64,000 nucleotides of DNA from Synechococcales cyanobacterium C42_A2020_086 (lineage in GTDB: Bacteria > Cyanobacteriota > Cyanobacteriia > Elainellales > Elainellaceae), in NCBI GenBank assembly GCA_015272325.1, contig JACYLU010000029.1, positions 1 to 64,000 on the forward strand. Direction: 5' to 3'. The notes beneath the pieces are model-generated. The model ran no database searches. It was not told the origin of the DNA and worked only from the letters and a program-made list of their open reading frames with translations. Both the position numbers and the translations under genes were made by a program. Shown piece by piece: positions 1 to 8,900 of the stretch; position 1 is the stretch's first letter; each line of letters opens with the position of its first letter.

Positions 1-1
1 G

Positions 2-643
2 CTTCTGCTGTTTTCCCCGCTTCATCTACTTAATATCTCTTTGAAAACAAGCTCTAAAGTACCCTTTAGATTTGGTGAAGTACGCCAAACTGGAACCGAA
101 AAGGTAGTTATTGTGCCGAGCGTTTCATCGGAAAGTCGCGAATACTTGCCTGTAGGGTATTGCAATTCAGGAACGATTGTCAGTAACCTTGCCTTTGCCC
201 TCTACGATGCCCCGCTGTGGAACATGGCGCTGATCGCCTCGCGGCTGCACCTGGTTTGGATCGCCACCGTCTGCGGCAAACTCAAAACCGACTTTCGCTA
301 CTCCAACACCCTAGGCTGGAACACCTTCCCCGTGCCCACCCTCACCGAGCAAAACAAAGCCGACCTCACCCGCTGCGCCGAAGACATCCTGCTCGCCCGC
401 GAACACTACTTCCCCGCCACCATTGCCGAAATGTACGACCCAGCCCGCATGGATACCGAGTTTCCCCTGGTGCGCGAAGCTCATGAACGCAACGACGAAA
501 CCCTAGAGCGCATCTACATCGGGCGACGGTTCAAAAACGACACGGAACGGCTAGAGAAACTGTTTGAGATGTACGTCAAGATGACCCGTCAGCAGGGTAC
601 AAGCAAGAAGTCAGGAAAACGGAAAACCCAAGGAGGAAAGTGA
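2..643 (+). CDS. MmeI-like class I DNA methyltransferase/restriction protein, C-terminal part (5' end outside window)
   Basis: The frame is open to the left edge, so this is the 3' part of a longer gene; the first in-window start-like codon is TTG at 41. The visible stretch FGEVRQTG, PSVSSESREYLPVGY, then VCGKLKTDFRYSNTLGWNTFP is the pattern that ends the target-recognition domain of MmeI-type (type IIL/IIG) enzymes, followed by the C-terminal helical region and a Lys-rich tail. The SAM-binding and NPPY regions would lie upstream and are not seen. The family methylates adenine, and in fused members also cuts at a distance. Bases up to about 180 are AT-rich while the rest is strongly GC-rich. 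It is the first gene of a same-strand row with a toxin-antitoxin pair, a helicase and a nuclease. Confidence in the family is good; whether the full protein is active cannot be judged. Confidence 0.8.
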   Translation, partial: LLLFSPLHLLNISLKTSSKVPFRFGEVRQTGTEKVVIVPSVSSESREYLPVGYCNSGTIVSNLAFALYDAPLWNMALIASRLHLVWIATVCGKLKTDFRYSNTLGWNTFPVPTLTEQNKADLTRCAEDILLAREHYFPATIAEMYDPARMDTEFPLVREAHERNDETLERIYIGRRFKNDTERLEKLFEMYVKMTRQQGTSKKSGKRKTQGGK

Positions 644-790
644 TAGGTGCATCGCCAATACGCCCGCATCCCCCAGTCCCTGCTCCCAAGTCGGGAGAAG
701 GGGAGCCGGATTTTCAAGTCCCTTCCCAACGTGGGAGAGGAATTGAGGGTGAGGGAAAAATCAGCCAAACGTCAATCCAGCGGAGGTTAA
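640..790. repeat. Cyanobacterial intergenic repeat with two small hairpins
   Basis: Between the methyltransferase stop and the mntA ribosome-binding site lies a stretch with CTCCCAAGTCGGGAG and TTCCCAACGTGGGAG, each able to fold into a short hairpin, followed by a GAGGGTGAGGG tail. A related stretch (CCTGAGGGAGAGGGATTAAGG) occurs near 50729-50760. Such sequences are widespread between genes in cyanobacteria. A reading frame runs through it into mntA, but the translated piece is low-complexity repeat and is not part of the protein. Confidence 0.5.
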
Positions 791-792
791 TC

Positions 793-1125
793 ATGATTCA
801 AATTCAACTCAATTTGCCAATGGAGCAAATCGCTGAATTTTGTCAAAAATGGCAGGTCATAGAATTCGCGTTATTTGGTTCTGTCTTACGCGATGACTTC
901 CGCCCCGATAGTGATATTGATGTCATGGTCAAGTTTCATCCCGATGCTCACCCAAAATTCAGTACCCTCGACCAGATGGAAACAGAACTCAAAACGATTT
1001 TTCATCGCGATGTTGATCTGATTACTCGTCAAGGTATTGAATCCAGCCGGAATTACCTCCGTCGCCACGCAATTCTTTCCTCAGCCCAAGTAATTTATGC
1101 AACGGGATCTGCAATTTCTGCTTGA
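793..1125 (+). CDS. mntA: MntA-type nucleotidyltransferase antitoxin
   Basis: A 110-residue minimal nucleotidyltransferase. The signature is FGSVLRDDFRPDSDIDVMV (the GSx10DxD motif), with a later acidic residue in the DVDLI segment. I chose ATG 793 because GGAGG at 782-786 precedes it by six bases; the frame extends upstream only through a repeat. In characterised MntA/HepT pairs, MntA transfers AMP groups from ATP to a tyrosine of the HEPN toxin and so silences it. The stop overlaps the start of the HEPN gene by 29 bp, the usual coupling for this pair. The gene is more AT-rich than the helicase downstream, which suggests it arrived as a separate cassette. Confidence 0.85.
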   Translation: MIQIQLNLPMEQIAEFCQKWQVIEFALFGSVLRDDFRPDSDIDVMVKFHPDAHPKFSTLDQMETELKTIFHRDVDLITRQGIESSRNYLRRHAILSSAQVIYATGSAISA

Positions 1126-1435
1126 TATGCTGCAATCCGCAGAACTGATCATGACCTATACGACTCAATGTGAAAAGGAGCAGTTCATTAGCAATGTGCA
1201 GCTTCAAGATGCAGTGATTCGACGACTATTGGTGATTGCCGAAGCTGCAAGGCGAGTTTCAGAAACAACTCGACAAACCTTATCTAACATTTCTTGGCAA
1301 GAAATCAATGGAATGCGCAATCGCTTAGTGCATGACTATGATGATGTCAACCTCAATATCGTCTGGGAGGTGGTTCAGTCTGAGATACCGCACTTGATTG
1401 AGGAACTGAAGGCGCAGATCCCTCCTGAAAATTGA
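1097..1435 (+). CDS. hepT: HepT-type HEPN ribonuclease toxin
   Basis: A 112-residue all-helical HEPN (DUF86-like) protein. Near residues 75-82 it has RNRLVHDY, the Rx4HxY motif: Arg and His are the RNase site and the Tyr is the residue AMPylated by MntA in studied homologues. Length is typical of HepT. The start ATG at 1097 lies inside mntA in another frame, so the two are translationally coupled. The pair sits inside a defence-like row, consistent with either plasmid-style stabilisation of the locus or an abortive-infection role (inference). Downstream, 130 bp separate it from the helicase reading frame. Confidence 0.87.
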   Translation: MQRDLQFLLDMLQSAELIMTYTTQCEKEQFISNVQLQDAVIRRLLVIAEAARRVSETTRQTLSNISWQEINGMRNRLVHDYDDVNLNIVWEVVQSEIPHLIEELKAQIPPEN

Positions 1436-1536
1436 GCAACAAACACAACTACATCGGTGGTCAACAGCCGATCGCTATTTCCGTAAACCTACCATGATTT
1501 CCGCTATATCACTGGTAATCACACAATTACCGCCAC

Positions 1537-1542
1537 TATAAT
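1537..1542 (+). promoter_or_regulatory. Candidate -10 box for the helicase-nuclease pair
   Basis: An exact TATAAT lies 24 bp upstream of the probable original helicase start at 1566. No good -35 hexamer is visible 16-18 bp before it. It would give the helicase and nuclease genes their own transcript, apart from mntA/hepT. Confidence 0.35.
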
Positions 1543-1565
1543 TTCCTTGCTCTCACCCCAAAACA

Positions 1566-3704
1566 ATGGCTTCCCAATCCATGAGCAACCCGATCGCAAT
1601 TCCTTCCGTTTCCGTCACCTACGCCTAGGATGGCACCTCCACCAAAGCCAACGCTCTAGGGATGCGCCCCATGCAGGAACGCGCCTACCAAAAGCGCGGC
1701 GAACAATACCTGCTGATCAAATCACCCCCCGCCTCCGGCAAAAGTCGGGCACTGATGTTCATCGCCCTCGACAAACTGGAAAACCAGGGACTCAAACAGG
1801 CGATCATTGTGGTACCAGAAAAATCGATCGGGGCTAGCTTTCACAACGAACTCCTGAGCAAGTATGGCTTTTGGGCAGATTGGGTCGTCGAACCCTGCTG
1901 GAACCTTTGTGATGCTCCTGGCGGCGATAACGGCGGCAAAGTCGATGCGGTGAAAAAATTCCTAGAAAGCGATGCCAAAGTGCTGGTCTGCACCCATGCC
2001 ACCTTTCGCTTTGCCGTAGACAAGTTTGGGGTGGAGATGTTGGACGATCGCCTCATTGCCGTAGACGAATTCCACCATGTTTCCGCCAACCCTGATAACA
2101 AACTCGGCGACCACATTCGCCAACTCATGGCCCGCGACAAAACCCACATTGTCGCCATGACCGGTTCCTACTTTCGCGGCGATGCCGAAGCCGTGCTGCA
2201 CCCCGACGACGAAGCCCGCTTTGAAACTGTCACCTACACCTACTACGAACAACTCAACGGCTACCAATACCTGAAGCAACTGGATATTGGCTACTACTTT
2301 TATTCTGGTCGCTACAGCGACGAAATCATGCAGGTGCTTAACCCCAACGAAAAGACCATTCTGCACATTCCCAACGTCAACTCCCGCGAAAGCACTAAGG
2401 ACAAAATCCGTGAAGTCGAACACATCATCGAAGAACTGGGGGAATGGCAGGGCACCGACCCCCAAACCGGGTTTCAACGGGTCAAAACGGCTGACGGCAA
2501 GGTACTCAAAATTGCCGACCTGGTAGACGATGACCCCAGCAAGCGCGATCGCGTCGTTGCCGCCCTCAAAGACCCCGCCCAGAAAAACAACCGCGACCAT
2601 GTGGATATCATCATTGCCCTCGGTATGGCCAAGGAAGGCTTCGACTGGATCTGGTGTGAACACGCCCTCACCGTGGGCTACCGCTCCAGCCTGACGGAGA
2701 TTATCCAGATCATCGGACGCGCTACCCGCGATGCCCCCGGCAAAACCCGCGCCCGCTTCACCAACTTGATCGCTGAACCCGATGCCAGCGAGGAAGCCGT
2801 TACCGAGGCGGTGAATGATACCCTCAAGGCGATCGCCGCCAGCCTGCTGATGGAACAAGTCCTCGCCCCCCGCTTCGAGTTCAAACCCAAGCGCCCCGAT
2901 AATCAGCCCACTCCCGGCTTTGACTATGGTGAGGGCGGCTACGATCCCAATAAGTGCAACGTCGGGGTGAATCCTGAAACAGGGCAAATCCAACTGGAAA
3001 TCAAGGGACTCGCTGAACCCAAGAGTCCAGAAGCCACCCGCATCTGCCGCGAAGATTTGACTGAGCTAGTGACGGCGTTTGTGCAAGACAAGCCCTCCCT
3101 CGAACGCGGTCTCTTCGATGAGGAACTCGTCCCCGAAGAACTCACCCAAGTCCGTATGGGCAAAATCGTCAAAGAAAAATTCCCAAATTTAGACGAAGAA
3201 GATCAGGAAGCTGTCCGCCAACATGCGATCGCTGCCATCAACCTAGTGCAACAAGCCAAGCAACAGGTGAACGAAGCGACTGGAACTTACAACACCAATC
3301 CTGATGCGAGCAATCCTAGTATTACAACCCCCAGCCCCACTAGTTCCAGTGACAGCGGAACCACGAAAAATACGGCCCTTATCGACGGAGTCCGGCAGTT
3401 TGCTCTTTCCGTTACCGAGTTGGATATGGATTTGATCGATCGCATCAACCCCTTTGGCGAAGCCTACGCCATCCTCGCCAAATCCATGAGCGAAGAACGG
3501 CTTAAGCAGGTCGCAGAAGTCATTGCCGCCAAGCGGGTCAGCCTAACGGTAGAGGAAGCGCGAGAACTGGCCAAGCGGGCAAAGCGATTTAAGGAGGAGA
3601 GAGGTCGGTTGCCTTCTCTCACCGCAACCGATCCCTGGGAAAAACGCATGGCAGAAGGGGTAGCCTTCCTAACCCGCAAAGTTAAGGAGGAGCGCGATGC
3701 CTAA
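1566..3704 (+). pseudogene. DEAD/DEAH-like superfamily 2 helicase with an in-frame amber codon near its 5' end
   Basis: One frame runs from ATG 1566 to 3704, interrupted only by TAG at 1626-1628 (codon 21). The codons before it (NPIAIPSVSVTYA) and after it (DGTSTKANALGMRPMQERAY) look like one continuous protein start, so the TAG probably replaced CAG. The 680-codon stretch from ATG 1662 is intact: Walker A PPASGKSRA, motif II DEFHH, a helicase C-terminal half with IIQIIGRATRD (motif VI), then a low-complexity linker of Asn/Ser/Thr near residues 545-570 and a C-terminal helical region. The TAG removes only about 32 residues before the Q-motif-like segment. Reinitiation at 1662 could still make most of the protein, though only AGGG directly abuts that ATG. 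It overlaps the GIY-YIG gene by 8 bp. Listed as pseudogene because of the stop; it may be functional, suppressed or a read error. Confidence 0.7.
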
Positions 3705-4911
3705 ATACACCACCGATGAAGATTTAGAATTGCTCGATGAGTTGGGAGTGGACTTGGCTCCCGAACCCTCCAGCCAGCGCTCTGCTAGAGAAGAACGAAT
3801 CATTGCAGGCTTCGAGGAAATTGAGCGATTTGTAGAGGAAAAGGGCAGACTACCCCAACACGGGGATACCCATGATATTTTCGAGCGGCTTTATGCCGTG
3901 CGGCTCGATCGCCTGCGGGAATCGGAGGAATGTCGGGCTATCTTAAAACCCTTCGATTCCCGTGGACTCCTCGACGCTGAAGCAGAGAGTCTGACCTCAG
4001 CAGAGGTTTTGACCGATGAAGCATTGCTCGCCTCTCTGGGCATTGATGCCACTTCAGAAAATGACATCACTCAACTGACCCATGTGCGTAGCTTGCGCGA
4101 CAAAAGTCGTTCGCGCCGGGAAATCAGAGCGGCTGAAGAAATCGCCCAGCGCACACCCTGCAAAGACTTTGATCAATTCAAATCCATCTTTGACCAAGTG
4201 CAGCAGGATTTGCAGACCGGGGCACGGCAAACCGTCAAATATCAAGACAATGCGGTCGTCAACCCCGGCGATCTATTTATCCTTGATGGACAAAAAGTAC
4301 TCGTGGCGGAGATGGGAGAACCCTTCATCAGCGATTATGGTGTCCCTAACTGTCGCCTGCGGGTGGTGTATGACAACGGGACTGAGAGTGATTTACTGCT
4401 GCGATCGCTCCAGCGGGCATTGAACAAAGACAAAACCAGCCGCCGTATTACCAAACCTGAAACAGATTTCGGACCCCTATTTTCGCATGTTGAAGCAGAA
4501 GATGACTTGCCGACTGGCTATATTTACGTACTCAGAAGCCAATCCGATGATCCCTTCATTGCCGAGAATCGGTCAGTCATTCATAAAATCGGTGTGACAG
4601 GTGGCGATATCAAAAAACGAATTGCTAATGCTAAGCAAGACCCAACCTATCTGCTTGCAGACGTGGAAATCGTCGCAACCTTCAAACTGGCAAATATCAA
4701 TCGAAAAAAACTTGAGACAGTTCTTCACAATTTTTTTGACCATACTCGATTAGATGTCCAGTTGCAGGATCGCTTTGGCATCGCCGTAAAACCCAGAGAA
4801 TGGTTTCTGGTTCCACTAGAGGCAATTGAGGAGGCGATTGAAAAAGTTAAGGAAGGAACAATCAACCAGTTTCGATACGATCCGCAATCAGCCAGTCTGA
4901 CACGCTTGTAA
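3697..4911 (+). CDS. GIY-YIG (T5orf172/MUG113-like) nuclease
   Basis: A 404-residue protein. The C-terminal 120 residues hold a GIY-YIG fold: GYIYVL, then IHKIGVTGGDIKKRI (the YIG strand, in the KIG form usual for T5orf172), a glutamate in KKLETVLHNFF and REWF. The N-terminal part is acidic and helical, with the segment FVEEKGRLPQ at about residues 46-55, which resembles the end of the upstream helicase (FKEERGRLPS). The middle carries two segments that look like SH3-like or barrel domains (VVNPGDLFILDGQKVLVAEM). GAGG just before ATG 3697 and the 8-bp overlap with the helicase indicate tight coupling. Family members cut DNA; the target here is unknown. The pairing implies that the helicase delivers DNA to this nuclease (inference). 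Confidence 0.8.
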   Translation: MPKYTTDEDLELLDELGVDLAPEPSSQRSAREERIIAGFEEIERFVEEKGRLPQHGDTHDIFERLYAVRLDRLRESEECRAILKPFDSRGLLDAEAESLTSAEVLTDEALLASLGIDATSENDITQLTHVRSLRDKSRSRREIRAAEEIAQRTPCKDFDQFKSIFDQVQQDLQTGARQTVKYQDNAVVNPGDLFILDGQKVLVAEMGEPFISDYGVPNCRLRVVYDNGTESDLLLRSLQRALNKDKTSRRITKPETDFGPLFSHVEAEDDLPTGYIYVLRSQSDDPFIAENRSVIHKIGVTGGDIKKRIANAKQDPTYLLADVEIVATFKLANINRKKLETVLHNFFDHTRLDVQLQDRFGIAVKPREWFLVPLEAIEEAIEKVKEGTINQFRYDPQSASLTRL

Positions 4912-5037
4912 TTTCTCCAAAAGAGGAACTGTCACGAAGAAGATGATTAGAGAGCAAACGAAATGTACTTTCCAAGCGAGATAACAAATCGTTGGCGTAG
5001 CCTCTCCGCAGGAGTTAGGAGCCGACTGTTGAGAGGT
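4912..5037. other. Short intergenic stretch before the IS remnant
   Basis: No gene seen. It contains GGCGTAGCCTCTCCGCAGGAG near 4994-5014, a type of short repeat common between cyanobacterial genes. No clear terminator follows the GIY-YIG gene. Confidence 0.3.
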
Positions 5038-5039
5038 TA

Positions 5040-5910
5040 TAGCAGTCCCAAATCAGATGTGAGAATCTAGAGGGGTTACAGTGCATTTGAAAATTGCTCC
5101 ATGCTAGAGGACCTCAATACCTTCATCCACTCCAATCCCGATGCACGCGAACTGAAACGGGCTGTTGCAGTCCAGATGTTCCTGAACGGCTACAAGCACC
5201 GAGAGATCGGTGAGAGTTTAGGGGTCAATTCAGCCTTCATCAGCAAGTGGACTCAGCGCTACGAAGCATTTGGGGTGTCAGGCTTGCACCTCGCCTACCC
5301 TGGCTTGGTTGGCTATCTTACAGATGAACAACTCAAGCCATTATTGCTTGGCTGAGGAGCAAGAATTATTGGCATCTGGCGGAGTTGCAGGAGCATGTTG
5401 AGCAGGCGTATGGCGTTGTGTTTGAGTCTAAGCAGAGTTACTACAGTCTGTTCGAGCAAGCGGGGATCAGTTGGAGGAAGACCCAGAAGCGCAATCCCAA
5501 GACAGCCCTAGAGGCGGTCGAAAAAAAACAGGAAATTAGCACCTGGCTTGCAGCCCATCGAGATGAACTATGCTCTGGAGAGTTAGCGGTGTTTTTCGAA
5601 GACGAGTGCCATCTGCTATGGGGAGACCTCTGCGGCTATGTGTGGGGCAAGACTGACGAACGCATTGAGGTTCCTATCGCTAACGAGCCAAAAGATTACC
5701 TGTATTCGCTTTGCTGCCAACGACCCGAAGCAGAATCCAATATGAGGATATTTGGTTACAGGCGAAGCGGTTCATTAGGGAGTACTATCACTTGTGTACC
5801 TCGTTTGATGTGACCAAGTTCCTATTTGAGTTTGTGACTCATCGCCAAATCTTTGATTTCCCTAAGCTCTTCACTTATGGCCGCTTCTCACAACTCATTT
5901 AGAATCGCTA
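5040..5910 (+). mobile_element. IS630-family insertion sequence remnant with intact ends
   Basis: Imperfect terminal inverted repeats are visible: 5038-5065 (begins TATAGCAGTCCC) pairs with 5885-5912 read in reverse (begins TATAGCGATTCT), 22 of 28 positions matching. Both ends carry TA, the target duplicated by IS630 elements. The interior is a degraded transposase. The element could be mobilised only by a transposase supplied elsewhere. It separates the defence-like genes from the histidine kinase. Confidence 0.8.
5101..5902 (+). pseudogene. IS630-family transposase, frameshifted and internally deleted
   Basis: Four frame segments reconstruct one transposase. Segment one, 5101 to about 5345, holds the helix-turn-helix (YKHREIGESLGVNSAFISKW). 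Segment two, about 5350-5689, continues as LRSKNYWHLAELQEHVE and includes the first catalytic Asp in VFFEDECH and WGDLCGYVWGKTDERIEVP. Segment three, 5692-5741, reads KITCIRFAANDPKQNP. Segment four, 5744-5902, reads EDIWLQAKRFIREYYHLC and runs to the natural C-terminus. About 70-80 residues between PIANE and KITC, including the second catalytic Asp of the family, are missing, so the enzyme cannot be active. The first frame change could be a programmed one, as in two-ORF relatives, but the deletion and the change near 5743 are damage. Confidence 0.85.
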
Positions 5911-5948
5911 TATCTGTGAGCATCTAGAGTAATCTGCGGCGGCTCATC

Positions 5949-8900
5949 TCAATCGTTGTCTGGAATGTTGGCTGGAGATGTTGTCTGAAGCACAACTGGC
6001 GGCACAATTGGAATTTCGATAGTGAACTCGGTGCCCTGTCCTGGAGCCGAACTGCAGCGGAGGGTGCCGCCGTGCTTCTCGGTAACAATCTGGTAGCTGA
6101 TCGACAAGCCCATGCCAGTGCCCTTGCCGACTGGCTTGGTTGTAAAGAAAGGATTAAAAAGCTGTTGCTGCACCTCGACGGTCATACCGGGGCCATTATC
6201 CCGAATCTGAATGGCCACTTGATTTTGAGACACGCTAGTGCAAATGCTCAGCAGCGGGGTAAAGTGCGGTTCGCGCTCCGCCCGCTCTTCCAAGGCATCA
6301 ATGGCGTTACTCAGCACATTCATAAATACCTGGTTCAACTGTCCTGCATAGCACTCTACGAGCGGCAGTTCCCCATAGGATTTATCTACTTGGATCTCTG
6401 GACACCGCCCCTTCGCTTTCAGACGATTTTGTAGAATGAGCAGTGTGCTATCAATACCGTCATGGAGATCTACCGCTTTCATTTCAGCCTCATCCATACG
6501 CGAGAAGGTGCGCAGCGAGGCAACAATCTTCTGAATCCGCTCTGCCCCCATTTTCATCGAATCCAACAGCTTCGGTAAGTCGGTCATCAAGAACTCTAGA
6601 TCGATGGCTTCTGCCTTGGCTTGAATTGCCGCAACTGGGTCCGGGTAGTGAACTTGATAAAGCTTGAGCAGCGCCAACAAATCTCGGCTGTAGTCATCGG
6701 CGTGAACAAGATTGCCGTAGATAAAGCTGACGGGGTTGTTGATTTCATGCGCCACACCCGCCACCAGTTGCCCAAGGCTCGACATCTTTTCGCTCTGCAC
6801 CATTTGCATTTGGGTTCGCTGCAGCGTTTTCAGCGCCACCTCCAGATCCTCCGCTTGCCGTCGCAACAGCTCCTCCGCTTGCTTGCGTTCAGTGACATCT
6901 CGAGCCGTAACATACATGACACCATCTTGAATGAAGGGCACTGCCGTCCAAGATAACCAGCGATAGGAACCATCGCTGCAACGATAGCGATTCTCAAAAG
7001 CAATTGTGGTCGCACCTTGGCGAATCTTGGCGGCTTCGGCAGCTGTTGCAGCTTGGTCATCTGGATGCACAAAACTAAGAAAGGGATGGGCTAGCAGCTC
7101 AGTGGCGCTTAAACCCAAAATACGTTCAAACGCTGGGTTCACCCGCTTAAAGTAGCCATCAAATCCCGTCACGGCAAGAATATCTGCCGATAAATTAAAG
7201 AATCGATCTCGCTCTTCTTCGGCCCGCTTCCGGTCAGTAATGGTAAATGTAGTTCCCACAATTCGAAAGATGCGTCCGGTGGCATCGCGCAGTGGATTCA
7301 AAGTAGTGAGCCACCAATTTTCCTGATTGTGTAGCGTTAGGCATTCTTCATAGGTAATCGATGTGCCAGCTGCAACGCACTCCTGGTAGCGCTGACGAAC
7401 TTGTGCCCCCTTCACTAGTCCGTGAATGGCTTCCGGGGTTTGATGCATTCCTGCCAAGCTGGAGATACCGGAAAGGCGCTCTGTAACGACATTCCAGCCT
7501 GCATAGCGCAGATCGCCATCGTCCAAAACATCGACCACAAAGATAGAATGATCGACGCCATCGTAAATACTGCGTAGAAATTGCTCTTGTTCCTGCAAAA
7601 CGGCTTCTGCCTGCTTTTGTTCGGTGATATCGCGGGCAATGCCCAAGCAGTACAGCACCCGTCCTTGAGCATCCTTCACGGGCGACAGATTTGCCGTTAG
7701 CCACCGTTGACTGCCGTTTTGATGAAAGGCGCGAAACTCACTCAGACGACCTTTCTCGCCGCTGGCAACCTGCTTCAACACCTCAAAGCAAGAGGGCAAG
7801 TCCTCTGGATGCACAAAAGGGACAAAGCTTTGTTCAATAATAGTTCTGGGTTCATGTCCCAAAATAGTTGCCCATTGAGGGCTGACATAGGAGAAAATCC
7901 CCTCTGGAGAAATCATATAAATGAGATCGTCGGCACTCTCAACAATGCTGCGAAACAAGGCTTCACTTTCTCGCAAAATTGCTTCGGTTTGTTTGCGATC
8001 ATTGATTTCTTGTTTGAATCGAGCCACGAGTTGGTTCATTTGAGTAGTACGTTCCTCAACTCGTTTTTCTAATTGTTCATTTAGCTCATGCAGCGTCGCT
8101 TCAATTTGTTTATGAGCTGTGACATCTCGATAGGTCAGGATGACACTGCCATCTTCCGCTGGGGTCAGTCCAACCTCTTGGGACAGTGGACGACCATCTT
8201 TACACCGAGCTACTGCTTCTCCCTGCCAAGGCTGATCGGTGGTCAACAGTGGCAAAACATCCCGCTCTAGCCGCTGGCGTTCTGCTGGCTCATAGACTAC
8301 GTACCAGGGCTGCCCCAGTAATTCAGCCGGTTCAGCATATCCCAACTTATGACCATAGGCACGATTGAGGTAGCAATAGCGCCCCTGCTGCACAATCGCG
8401 ATTCCTTCATTGGCCGCATCTAGAGCTACCGTGAGCCGCTGCAGACGCTCAGCCAGCAACCGTCCACTGGCTGTTGAGGCGGCAAAGACAGCAGGTTTCG
8501 TAGCAGGTTCGGCCTCGGTTCTAGGAGCAGCGGCGGCAGGCTGAGGTCCCCCCTTCGCCACCCAAGGCTGGATTTCTTCGATGGTCACTATCACATAGGG
8601 AACTTCTGCGGCATCACGCACCAGCGAGCGGCGCACCGTTAGCTCGTAGGACCTGCCCGTTGCGATGGTCCAGACCTCATTCTGGAGGCAAGTCCCGCCT
8701 GCTGTAAAAACCTGCTCTTCTGCTGCCCAGCTTGGCTCAGCCTGAGAAAGCAGAGAACGCTCAGTTTGCCCCAACACCTCCTCAACTGAGCAACCCAACA
8801 GTTGAGCCAAGGCGCTGTTTAGCAGGAGCCAACGATGTTGCCGATCTTTCACACCGATGGGAATCGCTATGGACTCAATCAGGCTTTGCAAGAATGGCGG

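Noticed and set aside
1841-2158. Minus-strand frame within the helicase and similar short frames in other genes
   Set aside because: Out-of-phase shadows of clear genes.
1962-2993. 343-codon minus-strand frame opposite the helicase
   Set aside because: It mirrors the GC-rich codons of the helicase; the peptide has no domain features, and the helicase motifs on the other strand are decisive.
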